56,158 bases of DNA, taken from assembly GCA_025350055.1 (NCBI GenBank), contig JANXYK010000002.1, positions 1 to 56,158 of the forward strand, written 5' to 3'. The translations under genes were made by a program, and so were the position numbers. Positions 1 through 9,925 of this stretch are shown piece after piece (the stretch's first letter is position 1; the number at the start of each line of letters is the position of its first letter). The DNA is from Gammaproteobacteria bacterium. Lineage in GTDB: Bacteria > Pseudomonadota > Gammaproteobacteria > Steroidobacterales > Steroidobacteraceae. The notes below the pieces were generated by a model that saw only the letters and a program-made list of their open reading frames with translations, was not told where the DNA came from and made no database searches.

Positions 1-1793
<1,793 letters not shown>

Positions 1794-1826
1794 GTTGGGT
1801 TCCCGGATATCCTTTGCAGTCCACTG

Positions 1827-2321
<495 letters not shown>

Positions 2322-2696
2322 TTATTTCTTCGGGCGCTTGGCGCCGTACTTGGAACGGCTCTGCTTGCGATTGCCCACACCGGCGCAATCGAGCGTGCCG
2401 CGCACCGTGTGGTAGCGCACGCCGGGCAGATCCTTGACGCGGCCGCCGCGGATCAGCACCACCGAGTGCTCCTGCAGGTTGTGGCCTTCGCCGCCGATAT
2501 AGCTGCTGACTTCAAAGCCATTCGTGAGGCGCACGCGGCACACCTTGCGCAGCGCCGAATTGGGCTTCTTCGGCGTCGTGGTGTACACGCGCGTGCACAC
2601 GCCGCGCTTCTGCGGCGAGGCGCCCAGTGCCGGCACCTTGGTCTTTTCCGCCCGTTTACGGCGCGGCTGCCGGATCAGCTGACCTGTCGTGGCCAT
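2322..2696 (-). CDS. rpsL: 30S ribosomal protein S12
   Basis: Decoding-centre ribosomal protein of 124 residues, the normal family length. I start it at [10 protein letters not shown], which has GGAG five bases upstream; an in-frame ATG eight codons earlier lacks family support. The loops that contact the decoding site, [13 protein letters not shown] and [12 protein letters not shown], carry the wild-type lysines at which streptomycin-resistance changes normally map, so the allele looks streptomycin-sensitive. The Asp in KDLPG is the residue that RimO methylthiolates in E. coli. It is first gene of the rpsL-rpsG-fusA operon and has a clear promoter upstream rather than reading in from rpoC. 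Confidence 0.98.
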   Translation of the reverse strand: MATTGQLIRQPRRKRAEKTKVPALGASPQKRGVCTRVYTTTPKKPNSALRKVCRVRLTNGFEVSSYIGGEGHNLQEHSVVLIRGGRVKDLPGVRYHTVRGTLDCAGVGNRKQSRSKYGAKRPKK

Positions 2697-2740
2697 GAAA
2701 TCTCCAGTCAATTCAAACATTTAGGACGGATGAGAAGCGA

Positions 2741-2766
2741 CGGGCCGCCCTTTTTAAGGCGGCCCG
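2741..2766 (-). promoter_or_regulatory. GC-rich hairpin in the rpsL leader
   Basis: A perfect 9-bp inverted repeat (CGGGCCGCC and its complement, 2741-2749 and 2758-2766) with an 8-base A/T loop lies in the 5' leader of rpsL, between the predicted start of transcription near 2821 and the start codon at 2696. No U-run follows it in the minus direction, so it is not an intrinsic terminator. It could be a leader element for ribosomal-protein feedback or mRNA stability. The structure is visible; the role is inference. Confidence 0.6.
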
Positions 2767-2827
2767 CCGCTTCCAAAACTCTAATTTTGAGCCCCAGGTC
2801 TTGTGGCTGGGTCTGCAAAGGCCGGCG

Positions 2828-2856
2828 ATTCTAGGTAGCGGGAGGGGCCAAGTCAA
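2828..2856 (-). promoter_or_regulatory. sigma70-type promoter of rpsL operon
   Basis: On the minus strand TTGACT (2856-2851) and TAGAAT (2833-2828) are separated by exactly 17 bases, each hexamer matching the sigma70 consensus at five of six positions. The predicted transcription start is near 2821, giving a leader of about 125 bases before rpsL. This is the best core promoter in the window and fits an str operon that no longer receives transcription from rpoBC. Confidence 0.8.
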
Positions 2857-2996
2857 TGTGGCGGGCCCGCCGGCCCCTCCTTATATATGAGGGCGTGGCC
2901 AGGGATGCGACAGCACTTGTCAGCGGTCCATTGTTGTGCGATCGTATAACAACTGTTGAACGACCGCCTAACAAGGCCCGCCGACCGGAGTTGCCC

Positions 2997-4130
2997 ATGA
3001 CCACGACCGTGAAAGATGCCCAACTCGTAGAACGCAGGCTCCAGGTGCGCTGGACCGATTCGCGCCAGCCCACCAACTTGCCGCTGTTCTGGCTACGCGA
3101 GAACTGCCCCTGCGAGCAGTGCCTGCACCCGCAGACGCGCCAGCGGCTGGTTGATACCTTGCGCATTCCACGCGACATCGCCGCTCGCGACATCCGCGTC
3201 AATGCCGATGGGCGAACATTGCGGGTCACGTGGGAGCAAGACGCCCACGTCAGCGACTTCAGCACCGATTTTCTCGGCGCCTTGCGCAGCGATCCGGAAC
3301 ACCTGCCAATCGAGATCGAAACCTGGGAGGCTCAGAGCTTCGCCGAGCGCACGCCTGCGGTGCCCTACGAGGCCTACCTCGGGGACGACGCGGTGCTGGG
3401 ACAATTTCTCACGCAGGTGGCCCGTTACGGCTTCTGCTTCGTGGAGGGAGCGCCGGCGACACCGGAGGCAACCCGGGCGATCGCGCAGCGCATCAGCTAC
3501 ATCCGCGAAACGATCTTTGGCGGCTACTGGGATTTCACCGCCAACATGGAACACGCGGACACCGCCTATACCTCGATGGCGATCGGCCCGCATACCGATG
3601 GCACTTACAGTCTCGACGCGCCTGGCTACCAGATGTTCCACTGCCTCGCGGCCGAGTGCACCGGCGGCGAGAACGTGCTGATCGACGGCTTTCGCATCGC
3701 GCAAGCCATGCAACGCGAAGTTCCGGATCAGTACCTGACCCTAACCCAGGTCGCCATTCCCGGCCAGTACGTTGACCTGAAGCGCGGCATTCACCTGATG
3801 GCCCGGCGGCCGCTATTCCGGCTCGAAGACGGCGGGCGCCTCGCGCAGGTCACCTACAACAATTATGATCGCGCGCCATTCGTGCTCGACCAACCGCACG
3901 AACAGCTCTTCTACGACGGGCTCGCTACTTTCGCGCGGCTCTGTGCAGACCCGCGCTGGCACTACCGACGGCGCTTGCTGCCGGGGTCGGTATTGTTGTT
4001 CGACAACTGGCGCGTGCTGCATGCGCGCGACACCTATACCGGCTATCGCCGCCTCGCGGGCGCCTATCTGAACAGGGAAGACGTCCAGAGCCGGCTACGG
4101 GTTTTGCATCGCCCCCGTGGCACGCACTAA
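2997..4130 (+). CDS. Trimethyllysine / gamma-butyrobetaine dioxygenase-like Fe(II)/2-oxoglutarate oxygenase
   Basis: A 377-residue oxygenase of the carnitine-biosynthesis branch of the TauD/TfdA superfamily. The N-terminal domain has Cys38, Cys40, Cys43 and His84, the spacing of the zinc site in gamma-butyrobetaine hydroxylase. The catalytic domain has the iron ligands His199-x-Asp201 (GPHTDGTY) and distal His342 (WRVLHARDTYTG). Stretches such as ADTAYT, YNNYDRA and FDNWRVLH resemble eukaryotic trimethyllysine dioxygenase more closely than butyrobetaine hydroxylase, so hydroxylation of N6-trimethyllysine is my preferred guess. The start at 2997 has GGAG six bases upstream; the longer frame to 2856 lacks support. 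The gene overlaps the following TetR gene by 14 bases. A CAAC-T-GTTG palindrome at 2950-2958 could be an operator. Confidence 0.85.
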   Translation: MTTTVKDAQLVERRLQVRWTDSRQPTNLPLFWLRENCPCEQCLHPQTRQRLVDTLRIPRDIAARDIRVNADGRTLRVTWEQDAHVSDFSTDFLGALRSDPEHLPIEIETWEAQSFAERTPAVPYEAYLGDDAVLGQFLTQVARYGFCFVEGAPATPEATRAIAQRISYIRETIFGGYWDFTANMEHADTAYTSMAIGPHTDGTYSLDAPGYQMFHCLAAECTGGENVLIDGFRIAQAMQREVPDQYLTLTQVAIPGQYVDLKRGIHLMARRPLFRLEDGGRLAQVTYNNYDRAPFVLDQPHEQLFYDGLATFARLCADPRWHYRRRLLPGSVLLFDNWRVLHARDTYTGYRRLAGAYLNREDVQSRLRVLHRPRGTH

Positions 4131-4782
4131 ACCAGCGCCAGCAGCAGCCCCGCGCTTTCGGCGCCAGCGGCCCGAGACGCGCCGCGCAGACCTGATCGCC
4201 GCAACCCTGCGTTGCCTGCGCGAGCACGGACTCGAGGGCGTTTCGGTGCGCCGGATTGCCGCCGAGGCCGGCGTGTCGATGGGTCTCATCAACCATTACT
4301 TTCCTGGCAGTGCCGGACTGATCGCGGCAACCTACGAATCGCTCGCCGGCTCCCTGCTCGCGGCCATGCACGAACACGTCGATCGGGCCGGGCCCGACCC
4401 GCGTGCGCGACTCGACGCGTTCATCGCCGCCTACTTCAGTCCACAAGGCCTAAACTCCGGCACTTTCCGCATCTGGCTGGTGTTCTGGAGCCTGGTCGCG
4501 CATTCAGACGAAATGCGCGCCATCCACGACCTGACCTACGCCAGGACCCGCAGCACGCTCGAACAACTGCTCGGCGAGCTGCAGGCCACTACCGGCGGCG
4601 CTCGTTTCGCCGTGCGGTCGGCAGCCATCGGGCTCACGGCACTGATGGACGGCCTCTGGGTGGAGATGAGCCTGAACGCGACCCTGATACAGCCCAGCGA
4701 GGCACGCGCACTGTGTGAGGACTGGCTGCAGGCGTTACTCGCCCGACCGCCCAGGCCCACTACTGCACGACGCCGTCAATGA
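4117..4782 (+). CDS. TetR/AcrR-family regulator, BetI-like
   Basis: A 221-residue repressor. The N-terminal helix-turn-helix (about residues 20-66, with VSVRRIAAEAGVSMGLINHYF) and the GLWVEMSL segment of the ligand domain resemble BetI-type choline-responsive TetR proteins. BetI regulators sense quaternary amines. The dioxygenase just upstream, overlapping by 14 bases, should act on a trimethylammonium substrate, so the pair is probably one regulatory unit controlling betaine or carnitine-type metabolism. The 3' end overlaps the convergent secreted-protein gene by 23 bases. The family call is secure; the ligand is inference. Confidence 0.88.
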   Translation: MARTKPAPAAAPRFRRQRPETRRADLIAATLRCLREHGLEGVSVRRIAAEAGVSMGLINHYFPGSAGLIAATYESLAGSLLAAMHEHVDRAGPDPRARLDAFIAAYFSPQGLNSGTFRIWLVFWSLVAHSDEMRAIHDLTYARTRSTLEQLLGELQATTGGARFAVRSAAIGLTALMDGLWVEMSLNATLIQPSEARALCEDWLQALLARPPRPTTARRRQ

Positions 4783-6973
4783 CTTTGGGCGCGCCCGTCA
4801 CGACCGGCATGACGCCCAGGTATTCGCTGTCCGTGCTGCTGCTCGGATCATGAGTACCACCGGTGGGCGGCGTTGCACTGTTCAACGTCATCGTTGCACA
4901 CGGGGATGAACCGCTGGCGCCGAGGTTCTTGAGGCGCAGTTCGGCGCTCAGGGCTTTGAGGATGATCGGCGCCGCGGGGCTCGGGCGCGTGATGATGGTG
5001 CCATCAGGAATCGAGAACATCGGCACATAGCGTGAGTTGGGTGTGCTGCAATCGACCGTGACATTGTTGACGGGATTCACGCAGTAGCCTGGAACACCGT
5101 ACAGGTTTCCAAAGCCGTTGAACTGCAGCAGGATCGGCAGTCCTGCGAAACTGCCATAGGCAGCGCCGGTGGGTACTGTGAAGGCGATATTCTGCGGCGC
5201 ATCGAATGGCACTACCGTGCCGCCGCTGGTGAGCCACATCGACTGCACCCACTGTTGCGGGCCAGTCTGCCAGGTGTAATAGACCGACGGATTGGCAGGT
5301 TCGCAGACCGTACCCATCGGCATGCCCGCAGGGCAATTCCCCGAGCTGAATGCCGCCGCGAACAGCCGGCCGGTGTTGATGCCGTTCTGCGCATACATCG
5401 AACCCGAGGGATACTGACTGGCCTGTGACAGCACCATCGCGACTGCGCTGGGCCCGGATGCGTCTTCAAGACCGCCGCTGTCGAAACTGTAGCTCACCGT
5501 GTTGGCGCCCGGGGCACTGAACCATTGGTGATCGGTGCTGTTGCCGTAGGGCGAAGTCTGGCTGTTGCCAGCCGTAAAGGCCGCCAACGAGCTGGCCGTG
5601 GGGCACTGGCTCAGACAATAGAGCGTCAATGAAGTGGAGCCCGGCACCACAATCGACTGCGAATAGGAATACACAGCGTCCGTTGCCGCATGCGCCGTGC
5701 CGGTCGGAGGAATGTTGATGCTGCCGCCATAGGAATCGGCCCAACCCGCGAGGGGCGCGTTGCTGAAGGCGTTCGGGTCGACCGTGGCATTCGGAGTCAC
5801 TGCGGCGACCAGGCAACCATTGTTGCTGCACTGCTGCGTGCCGACAACGGTAAAGCCCTGGTTGGCCGAGTTCCATTGCAAGATCCAGTTCTGGAATCCG
5901 GTGACGGCACTGTTGCCGCTGGTCATTCCGGTCAGGTCGCCATTGAAGCTGATCGGGATGCCGTTCAGCGAGTCGAGCGTAGTCGACTGCTGCGTCCATC
6001 GGGTCAGCTTGCCGCCGACTTTCGAGAGTGTGTAGGTGCCGGTGTTGTTCGGACGCTGGTCCGTGACGCTCAAGCCAGGAATCGGCTGCGCATCGGCGAG
6101 GGTGTTGAGATCCAGGCCCTGAAAATTGATGCCCCAGTAGTTGGCGAAACCGTAGTACGACGCGCCGGCGTAGGTGGCCGAGATCGGGAAGCCCGGATGC
6201 GCCATGTCGATACGTGAGCCGTCATTGGCATCGTAGGTGCCGTATTGCCATACCGAGCGGCTGGCATTGGCCTTGGCGCGATCGAAGCACAGATCGTTGG
6301 TGCCATCGCTGCGGCGGAAGTAGCTGGCATCGTAGGCGAAATCGAATGAGGTGCCACCCTGCGAGGTGATGGTCCCGGATCCGGAGTTCGTCGAGGTGGC
6401 GGTCAGGGCCATGGCCGTGTTGCTGGAGTTCGAGCCCGTCTCGAAGTTGCTGATGGCTGTCGGCTGGGAATCAATGAAGCCATTGAAGCCGGCGACACCG
6501 TTCTTCTTGCCAATGTAATCGAGCCGGAACACGCCGTAGGGCGAGGTGGCGCTGGGAGACTGCGTCACGCTGAGGTAGGCCAGCACGTCGGTGCTGTTGC
6601 CCTGCTCGGTCATCGACAGCCAGATCCTGCCAATCATCGGGTCGGCATTGCTGGCGCGCGTCACGTTCACGATCGCGGTGGCGTAGTTGGTGGCGCCGTT
6701 GGTGCTGCTGCCACCGCCATGATTGGTGTCGCACTTGTTCATGTCGACCAGTGCGGTATACGGGCCGGCGTTGACCATATCGCCGGGGCTCATCGCGCCG
6801 ATTACACACAGCACCATGTTCAGGTTGCCGATGCCATCCGAGGTATCGTCCTGGACATACTCGTTATGCACATCGGTGTTGTAGGCTGAATTGGCGGGCA
6901 TTTGCGCTTGCGCGGCGCCGCCGACAAGCGAGGCAACGGCCAGGCCGCCTATCAAAAGGAGTTTGCTGTTCAT
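4760..6973 (-). CDS. Large secreted protein of unknown family
   Basis: A 737-residue protein starting MNSKLLLIGG with a classical signal peptide (cleavage likely after AAQA, residue ~23) and a GAGGA six to seven bases upstream. The mature part is rich in Asn, Ser, Thr and Gly and holds spaced cysteine pairs (for example QQCSNNGC, LYCLSQC, YCVNP...VDC), fitting a disulfide-bonded beta-rich extracellular or outer-surface protein. I recognise no catalytic motif and no membrane segment after the signal. It starts 10 bases after a small lipoprotein gene and ends in TAG, overlapping the convergent TetR gene. I assign no function. An alternative start 19 codons upstream would destroy the signal peptide. 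Confidence 0.85.
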   Translation of the reverse strand: MNSKLLLIGGLAVASLVGGAAQAQMPANSAYNTDVHNEYVQDDTSDGIGNLNMVLCVIGAMSPGDMVNAGPYTALVDMNKCDTNHGGGSSTNGATNYATAIVNVTRASNADPMIGRIWLSMTEQGNSTDVLAYLSVTQSPSATSPYGVFRLDYIGKKNGVAGFNGFIDSQPTAISNFETGSNSSNTAMALTATSTNSGSGTITSQGGTSFDFAYDASYFRRSDGTNDLCFDRAKANASRSVWQYGTYDANDGSRIDMAHPGFPISATYAGASYYGFANYWGINFQGLDLNTLADAQPIPGLSVTDQRPNNTGTYTLSKVGGKLTRWTQQSTTLDSLNGIPISFNGDLTGMTSGNSAVTGFQNWILQWNSANQGFTVVGTQQCSNNGCLVAAVTPNATVDPNAFSNAPLAGWADSYGGSINIPPTGTAHAATDAVYSYSQSIVVPGSTSLTLYCLSQCPTASSLAAFTAGNSQTSPYGNSTDHQWFSAPGANTVSYSFDSGGLEDASGPSAVAMVLSQASQYPSGSMYAQNGINTGRLFAAAFSSGNCPAGMPMGTVCEPANPSVYYTWQTGPQQWVQSMWLTSGGTVVPFDAPQNIAFTVPTGAAYGSFAGLPILLQFNGFGNLYGVPGYCVNPVNNVTVDCSTPNSRYVPMFSIPDGTIITRPSPAAPIILKALSAELRLKNLGASGSSPCATMTLNSATPPTGGTHDPSSSTDSEYLGVMPVVTGAPKVIDGVVQ

Positions 6974-6983
6974 CGCTGTATCC

Positions 6984-7139
6984 TCAATTGGCGGTAACGA
7001 CTGCGACGGACTTGGGCACGGACAGGCCATTGACGCCCACCGGTGGTGGTGTCGCCCCAGACGCGGAGCTTGCGCCTCCGCATCCAGTTAGGCTGGCCGC
7101 AGTCCAGATCGCCAGGGTCAATAGCGCAAAAGTCTTCAT
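6984..7139 (-). CDS. Small (51-residue) lipoprotein
   Basis: A short frame that simple length cut-offs would miss. It starts with ATG at 7139 (MKTFALLTLA) and has a hydrophobic segment ending in the lipobox-like LTGC with the cysteine at residue 20. A low-complexity Gly/Ser/Ala/Pro linker follows, then GVNGLSVPKSVAVVTAN and TGA. GGAG lies upstream of the start. Ten bases separate its stop from the start of the 737-residue secreted protein, so the two are probably co-transcribed. The mature peptide would be about 32 residues, anchored by lipid. It could be a partner or anchor for the large protein; function unknown. Confidence 0.75.
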   Translation of the reverse strand: MKTFALLTLAIWTAASLTGCGGASSASGATPPPVGVNGLSVPKSVAVVTAN

Positions 7140-7377
7140 GGGGTTGGCTCCGGGTGGGCGGATTTATTGCACACGGTGTAACGGCGCGCGCACCCCTTGC
7201 CTGAAGGCCCCATCGCCGCGAGTTTTCCCACCTGCGTCACGCTCTGGCAGATGGACGCCCTGTTATGTGTTATCGGGGCGGAGTTCTGGCGGGAATCGCC
7301 AACCAGATTATGATCAAAGGAAAAGTGCGATGACTGCCCAACGGTGGGTTTGCAGCGAAACTCAGCGCGGTGAGCGT

Positions 7378-8128
7378 TTAGATTCTGGCTTCGCCAACGG
7401 CTTCGGCATTCAACCACTGGCAGACTCGCGCGTGACGTGCCCGTCCCCAGGCAGCAAGTCCCACCACTACACCCGGTACACACACCAGGCTGGGAATAAA
7501 GCTGATGTAGGTCAGTGCGCGCGGACCCACGCACCAGGCACCGAGGCGCGGCGGCAGATCGGGGCCACTCAGCTCCCAACGATTGAGTTGGTCGGTGAGC
7601 TCGGGCAATCCCTTGCGATCCCGCGGAATCGGCAGCTCGAGTGTGCAGAGCACAACCTTGCCGTACAGGCTATGGCGCTCTGTAGTTCGCACCCACAGTG
7701 CGCTCGCGCCGCCGTGGCGCGGGAAATGTACGCCATACGAGCCGGGTTGCACCGTACCATTCAGGCCGAGCTTGTCGTCAGCGGAGCATACAATCGCTCG
7801 GCGGCCGACTGGTCGGTCGCGAAAATGCTCACCTTGCTCGCCCACACGCCCTCGGCATCTTCGCACCGGCGAGCAGTGCGCCCATCGTGGTCAATTTGTT
7901 CAGCTGGCTGCACACCTGCGCGGGCACTCCCAGCAGCTGCACGGAACGATGCAGCAGTGTCACGACTTCGCTCACCTTGAGACCTTCATGGGTCTGATAG
8001 TCGATGGCCTCGACCTGCAAGGTCGAGACACCGCCGCGATCGGGCCAGCTCAGCAGCGCGCCCTCGCGCTCGAGCTTGGGGAAAATTCCGCTGAGGTGGC
8101 GGCTCACTTCATCCAGCGGGAACAGCAT
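7378..8128 (-). pseudogene. Frameshifted gene of unknown function with C-terminal membrane segment
   Basis: Three minus-strand frames read like one protein of about 250 residues. The first starts at 8128 (MLFPLDEVSR, AAGGA eight bases upstream) and runs to about LTTMGALLAG near 7870. The second continues EDAEGVWASKVSIFATDQ to about 7785. The third runs from ADDKLGLNGT through LYGKVVLCTLELPIPRDR to a hydrophobic segment (YISFIPSLVCVPGVVVGLAA) and a TAA at 7378. Two frame changes, near 7865 and 7785, are needed, so the gene is probably inactive unless these are sequence errors. I do not recognise the family. The intact parts suggest a soluble domain with one membrane helix near the C-terminus. 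The 238 bases between it and the lipoprotein gene hold no gene I can support. Confidence 0.5.
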
Positions 8129-8258
8129 GCAGGGCATCCTTGGCATGCGCCTAGCATAGCGAAACCGGCCGACCCGATGCTGCATTGACTTTGCTGCCGG
8201 TGCGGCTCAAGGTTTTGCCCACTACCATTGTTGTGGCCACGGCCCCCGGGAATCTCCA

Positions 8259-9734
8259 ATGCCATTCACACGCCTGCTGACCTGTGCACTCCTGTTTTTC
8301 AGCGTTGCCGCCACCGGCGCGGCGCCGCAACCGCCAACCTTGCCGCAGCAGATGCGCGCGATCACGATCGATCAGTATGGCGGCGTCGAGGTGCTCAATG
8401 AACGCATGCTGCCGCTGCCCGAGCTCGGCAGCAACGAGGTACTGATCGCCGTGCACACCGCCGGTGTCGGGCCCTGGGATGCGGGTGTGCGCTCCGGCGC
8501 AATCAACGAGACCGGTACTCGATTCCCCCTGGTGCTGGGCACCGATGGCTCGGGCACTGTGGTGAAAGTCGGGTCCGCAGTCCATGAGCTGCAAGTCGGC
8601 GACGCCGTGTACAGCTACAGCTGGGCGAATCCCAAAGGCGGCTTCTATGCCGAGTACGTGGCGGTGGTGGCCACGAAGGTGGCGCGGATTCCGAAGAACA
8701 TCGACATGGTAGCGGCTGGCGCACTGGCGACCACCGGATTGACCGCCGTGCAGGGCGTTGACGACGCGCTGCATATCAAGAAGGGGCAAACGCTGATCAT
8801 CCACGGCGCGCAGGGCGGCGTCGGCACGATCGCCGTGCAGCTCGCGAAGCAGCGCGGCGCACGCGTGCTCGCAACCGCATCGGGCGAGGATGGCATTGCG
8901 CTGGTGCGCAAGCTCGGTGCCGATGTGGTGATCGACGGCCACAGCAGCGATCTCGCAGCGGCGGCGAAAGCCTTTGCGCCAGGCGGCGCCGACGCCTTGC
9001 TGGCATTCGCCGGCGGCCCCGAGCTGGAGCAGTTGACTACGGGACTGCGCAACGGCGGCACGCTGGCTTACCCATCGGGCGTCGAGCCGCCGCCCAGGGC
9101 CAAAGTCCGCATCAAGATCGTGCGCTATGACGCCATTCCGGGCGTGAAGGAATTCGAGCGGCTCAACAAGGCGATGGAGTCGATCAAGGCTGAAGTGCCG
9201 ATCGCCGCGGAGTATCCGCTGGCCGAGGTGCGCAAGGCGCATGAGCGCCTCGCGGCAGGACATCTGCTGGGCAAAGTGGTGTTGCGCATCCCGGGTGTCG
9301 CAGCGCCCGCCAGCAACCCAGCCGCTGCCACTGGCTCCGCCACCGGACGCAGCTACATCAAGGGTCCGCGCACGCCGGATCGCGCACCGCTCCCCTTCAG
9401 TGACGCGGTACAGGTCGGCGACACATTATACATCTCCGGTACGCTGGGGCTCGATCCGAAAACCGATCGCGCCGCCACTGATCCGAAGGAGGAAGCCACG
9501 CTGATGATGGATCGCATCAAGGCCACCGTGGAACTGGCCGGCTATCGCATGGATGACATGGTCAGCATGCAGGTGTACTGCACGGACCTCGCGCTGTACG
9601 ACACGTACAACAGCGTTTATCGCCGGTACTTCGCGCAGGAATATCCGGCGCGGGCTTTTATTGGAGTTAAGGAGTTGCTGCGTGGCGCGCACTTTGAAGC
9701 GATGGGGATCGCAGCGCGGCATGGCACGAACTGA
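8259..9734 (+). CDS. Exported quinone-oxidoreductase / RidA fusion protein
   Basis: A 491-residue two-domain protein. Residues 1-22 form a signal peptide (hydrophobic LLTCALLFFSVA, AxA-type site). Residues ~32-345 are a zinc-independent medium-chain reductase of the quinone oxidoreductase type, with LGTDGSGTV and the NADPH-binding motif GAQGGVGT (~183-190). A Pro/Ala/Ser linker (~346-365) leads to a complete YjgF/YER057c/UK114 (RidA) domain, ~366-491. That domain keeps the family Arg465 (YPARAF), which binds imine/enamine acids in RidA, and Glu480. Each domain is well known alone. Their fusion behind an export signal is unusual because NADPH is normally cytosolic. No strong ribosome-binding site was seen. 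Substrate unknown. Confidence 0.88.
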   Translation: MPFTRLLTCALLFFSVAATGAAPQPPTLPQQMRAITIDQYGGVEVLNERMLPLPELGSNEVLIAVHTAGVGPWDAGVRSGAINETGTRFPLVLGTDGSGTVVKVGSAVHELQVGDAVYSYSWANPKGGFYAEYVAVVATKVARIPKNIDMVAAGALATTGLTAVQGVDDALHIKKGQTLIIHGAQGGVGTIAVQLAKQRGARVLATASGEDGIALVRKLGADVVIDGHSSDLAAAAKAFAPGGADALLAFAGGPELEQLTTGLRNGGTLAYPSGVEPPPRAKVRIKIVRYDAIPGVKEFERLNKAMESIKAEVPIAAEYPLAEVRKAHERLAAGHLLGKVVLRIPGVAAPASNPAAATGSATGRSYIKGPRTPDRAPLPFSDAVQVGDTLYISGTLGLDPKTDRAATDPKEEATLMMDRIKATVELAGYRMDDMVSMQVYCTDLALYDTYNSVYRRYFAQEYPARAFIGVKELLRGAHFEAMGIAARHGTN

Positions 9735-9764
9735 GCGCGGCAGACACGCGCCGCGGTGCGCCCA

Positions 9765-9925
9765 TTACAGCCAGCGTCGTACCGCGCACTTGTAGCGCTC
9801 GAACGCCGTGCCGAATTTTTCCGCCAGCACCCGCTCTTCCGGCAGGATCTGGAAGCGCTGGACATTGCGCCGGCTGTGAACTACGCGACCAGCGGCGGCG
9901 GCATTTTCAGTTCGAGATTGCGCAT
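9765..9925 (-). pseudogene. Internally deleted isoprenylcysteine carboxyl methyltransferase-like remnant
   Basis: The ATG at 9925 overlaps the Anbu stop as TGATG and encodes a typical family N-terminus, MRNLELKMPPPLVA, then hits TAG. In another frame the next bases encode the typical family C-terminus, RFQILPEERVLAEKFG followed by YKCAVRRWL and TAA at 9765. Members of this membrane methyltransferase family are ~150 residues; about 100 middle residues, including the transmembrane helices and SAM site, are gone. It is a clear deletion remnant at the 3' end of the Anbu operon. Confidence 0.8.

Noticed and set aside
6988-7980. 330-codon plus-strand frame
   Set aside because: Runs opposite the lipoprotein gene and the frameshifted gene; its sequence is not protein-like.
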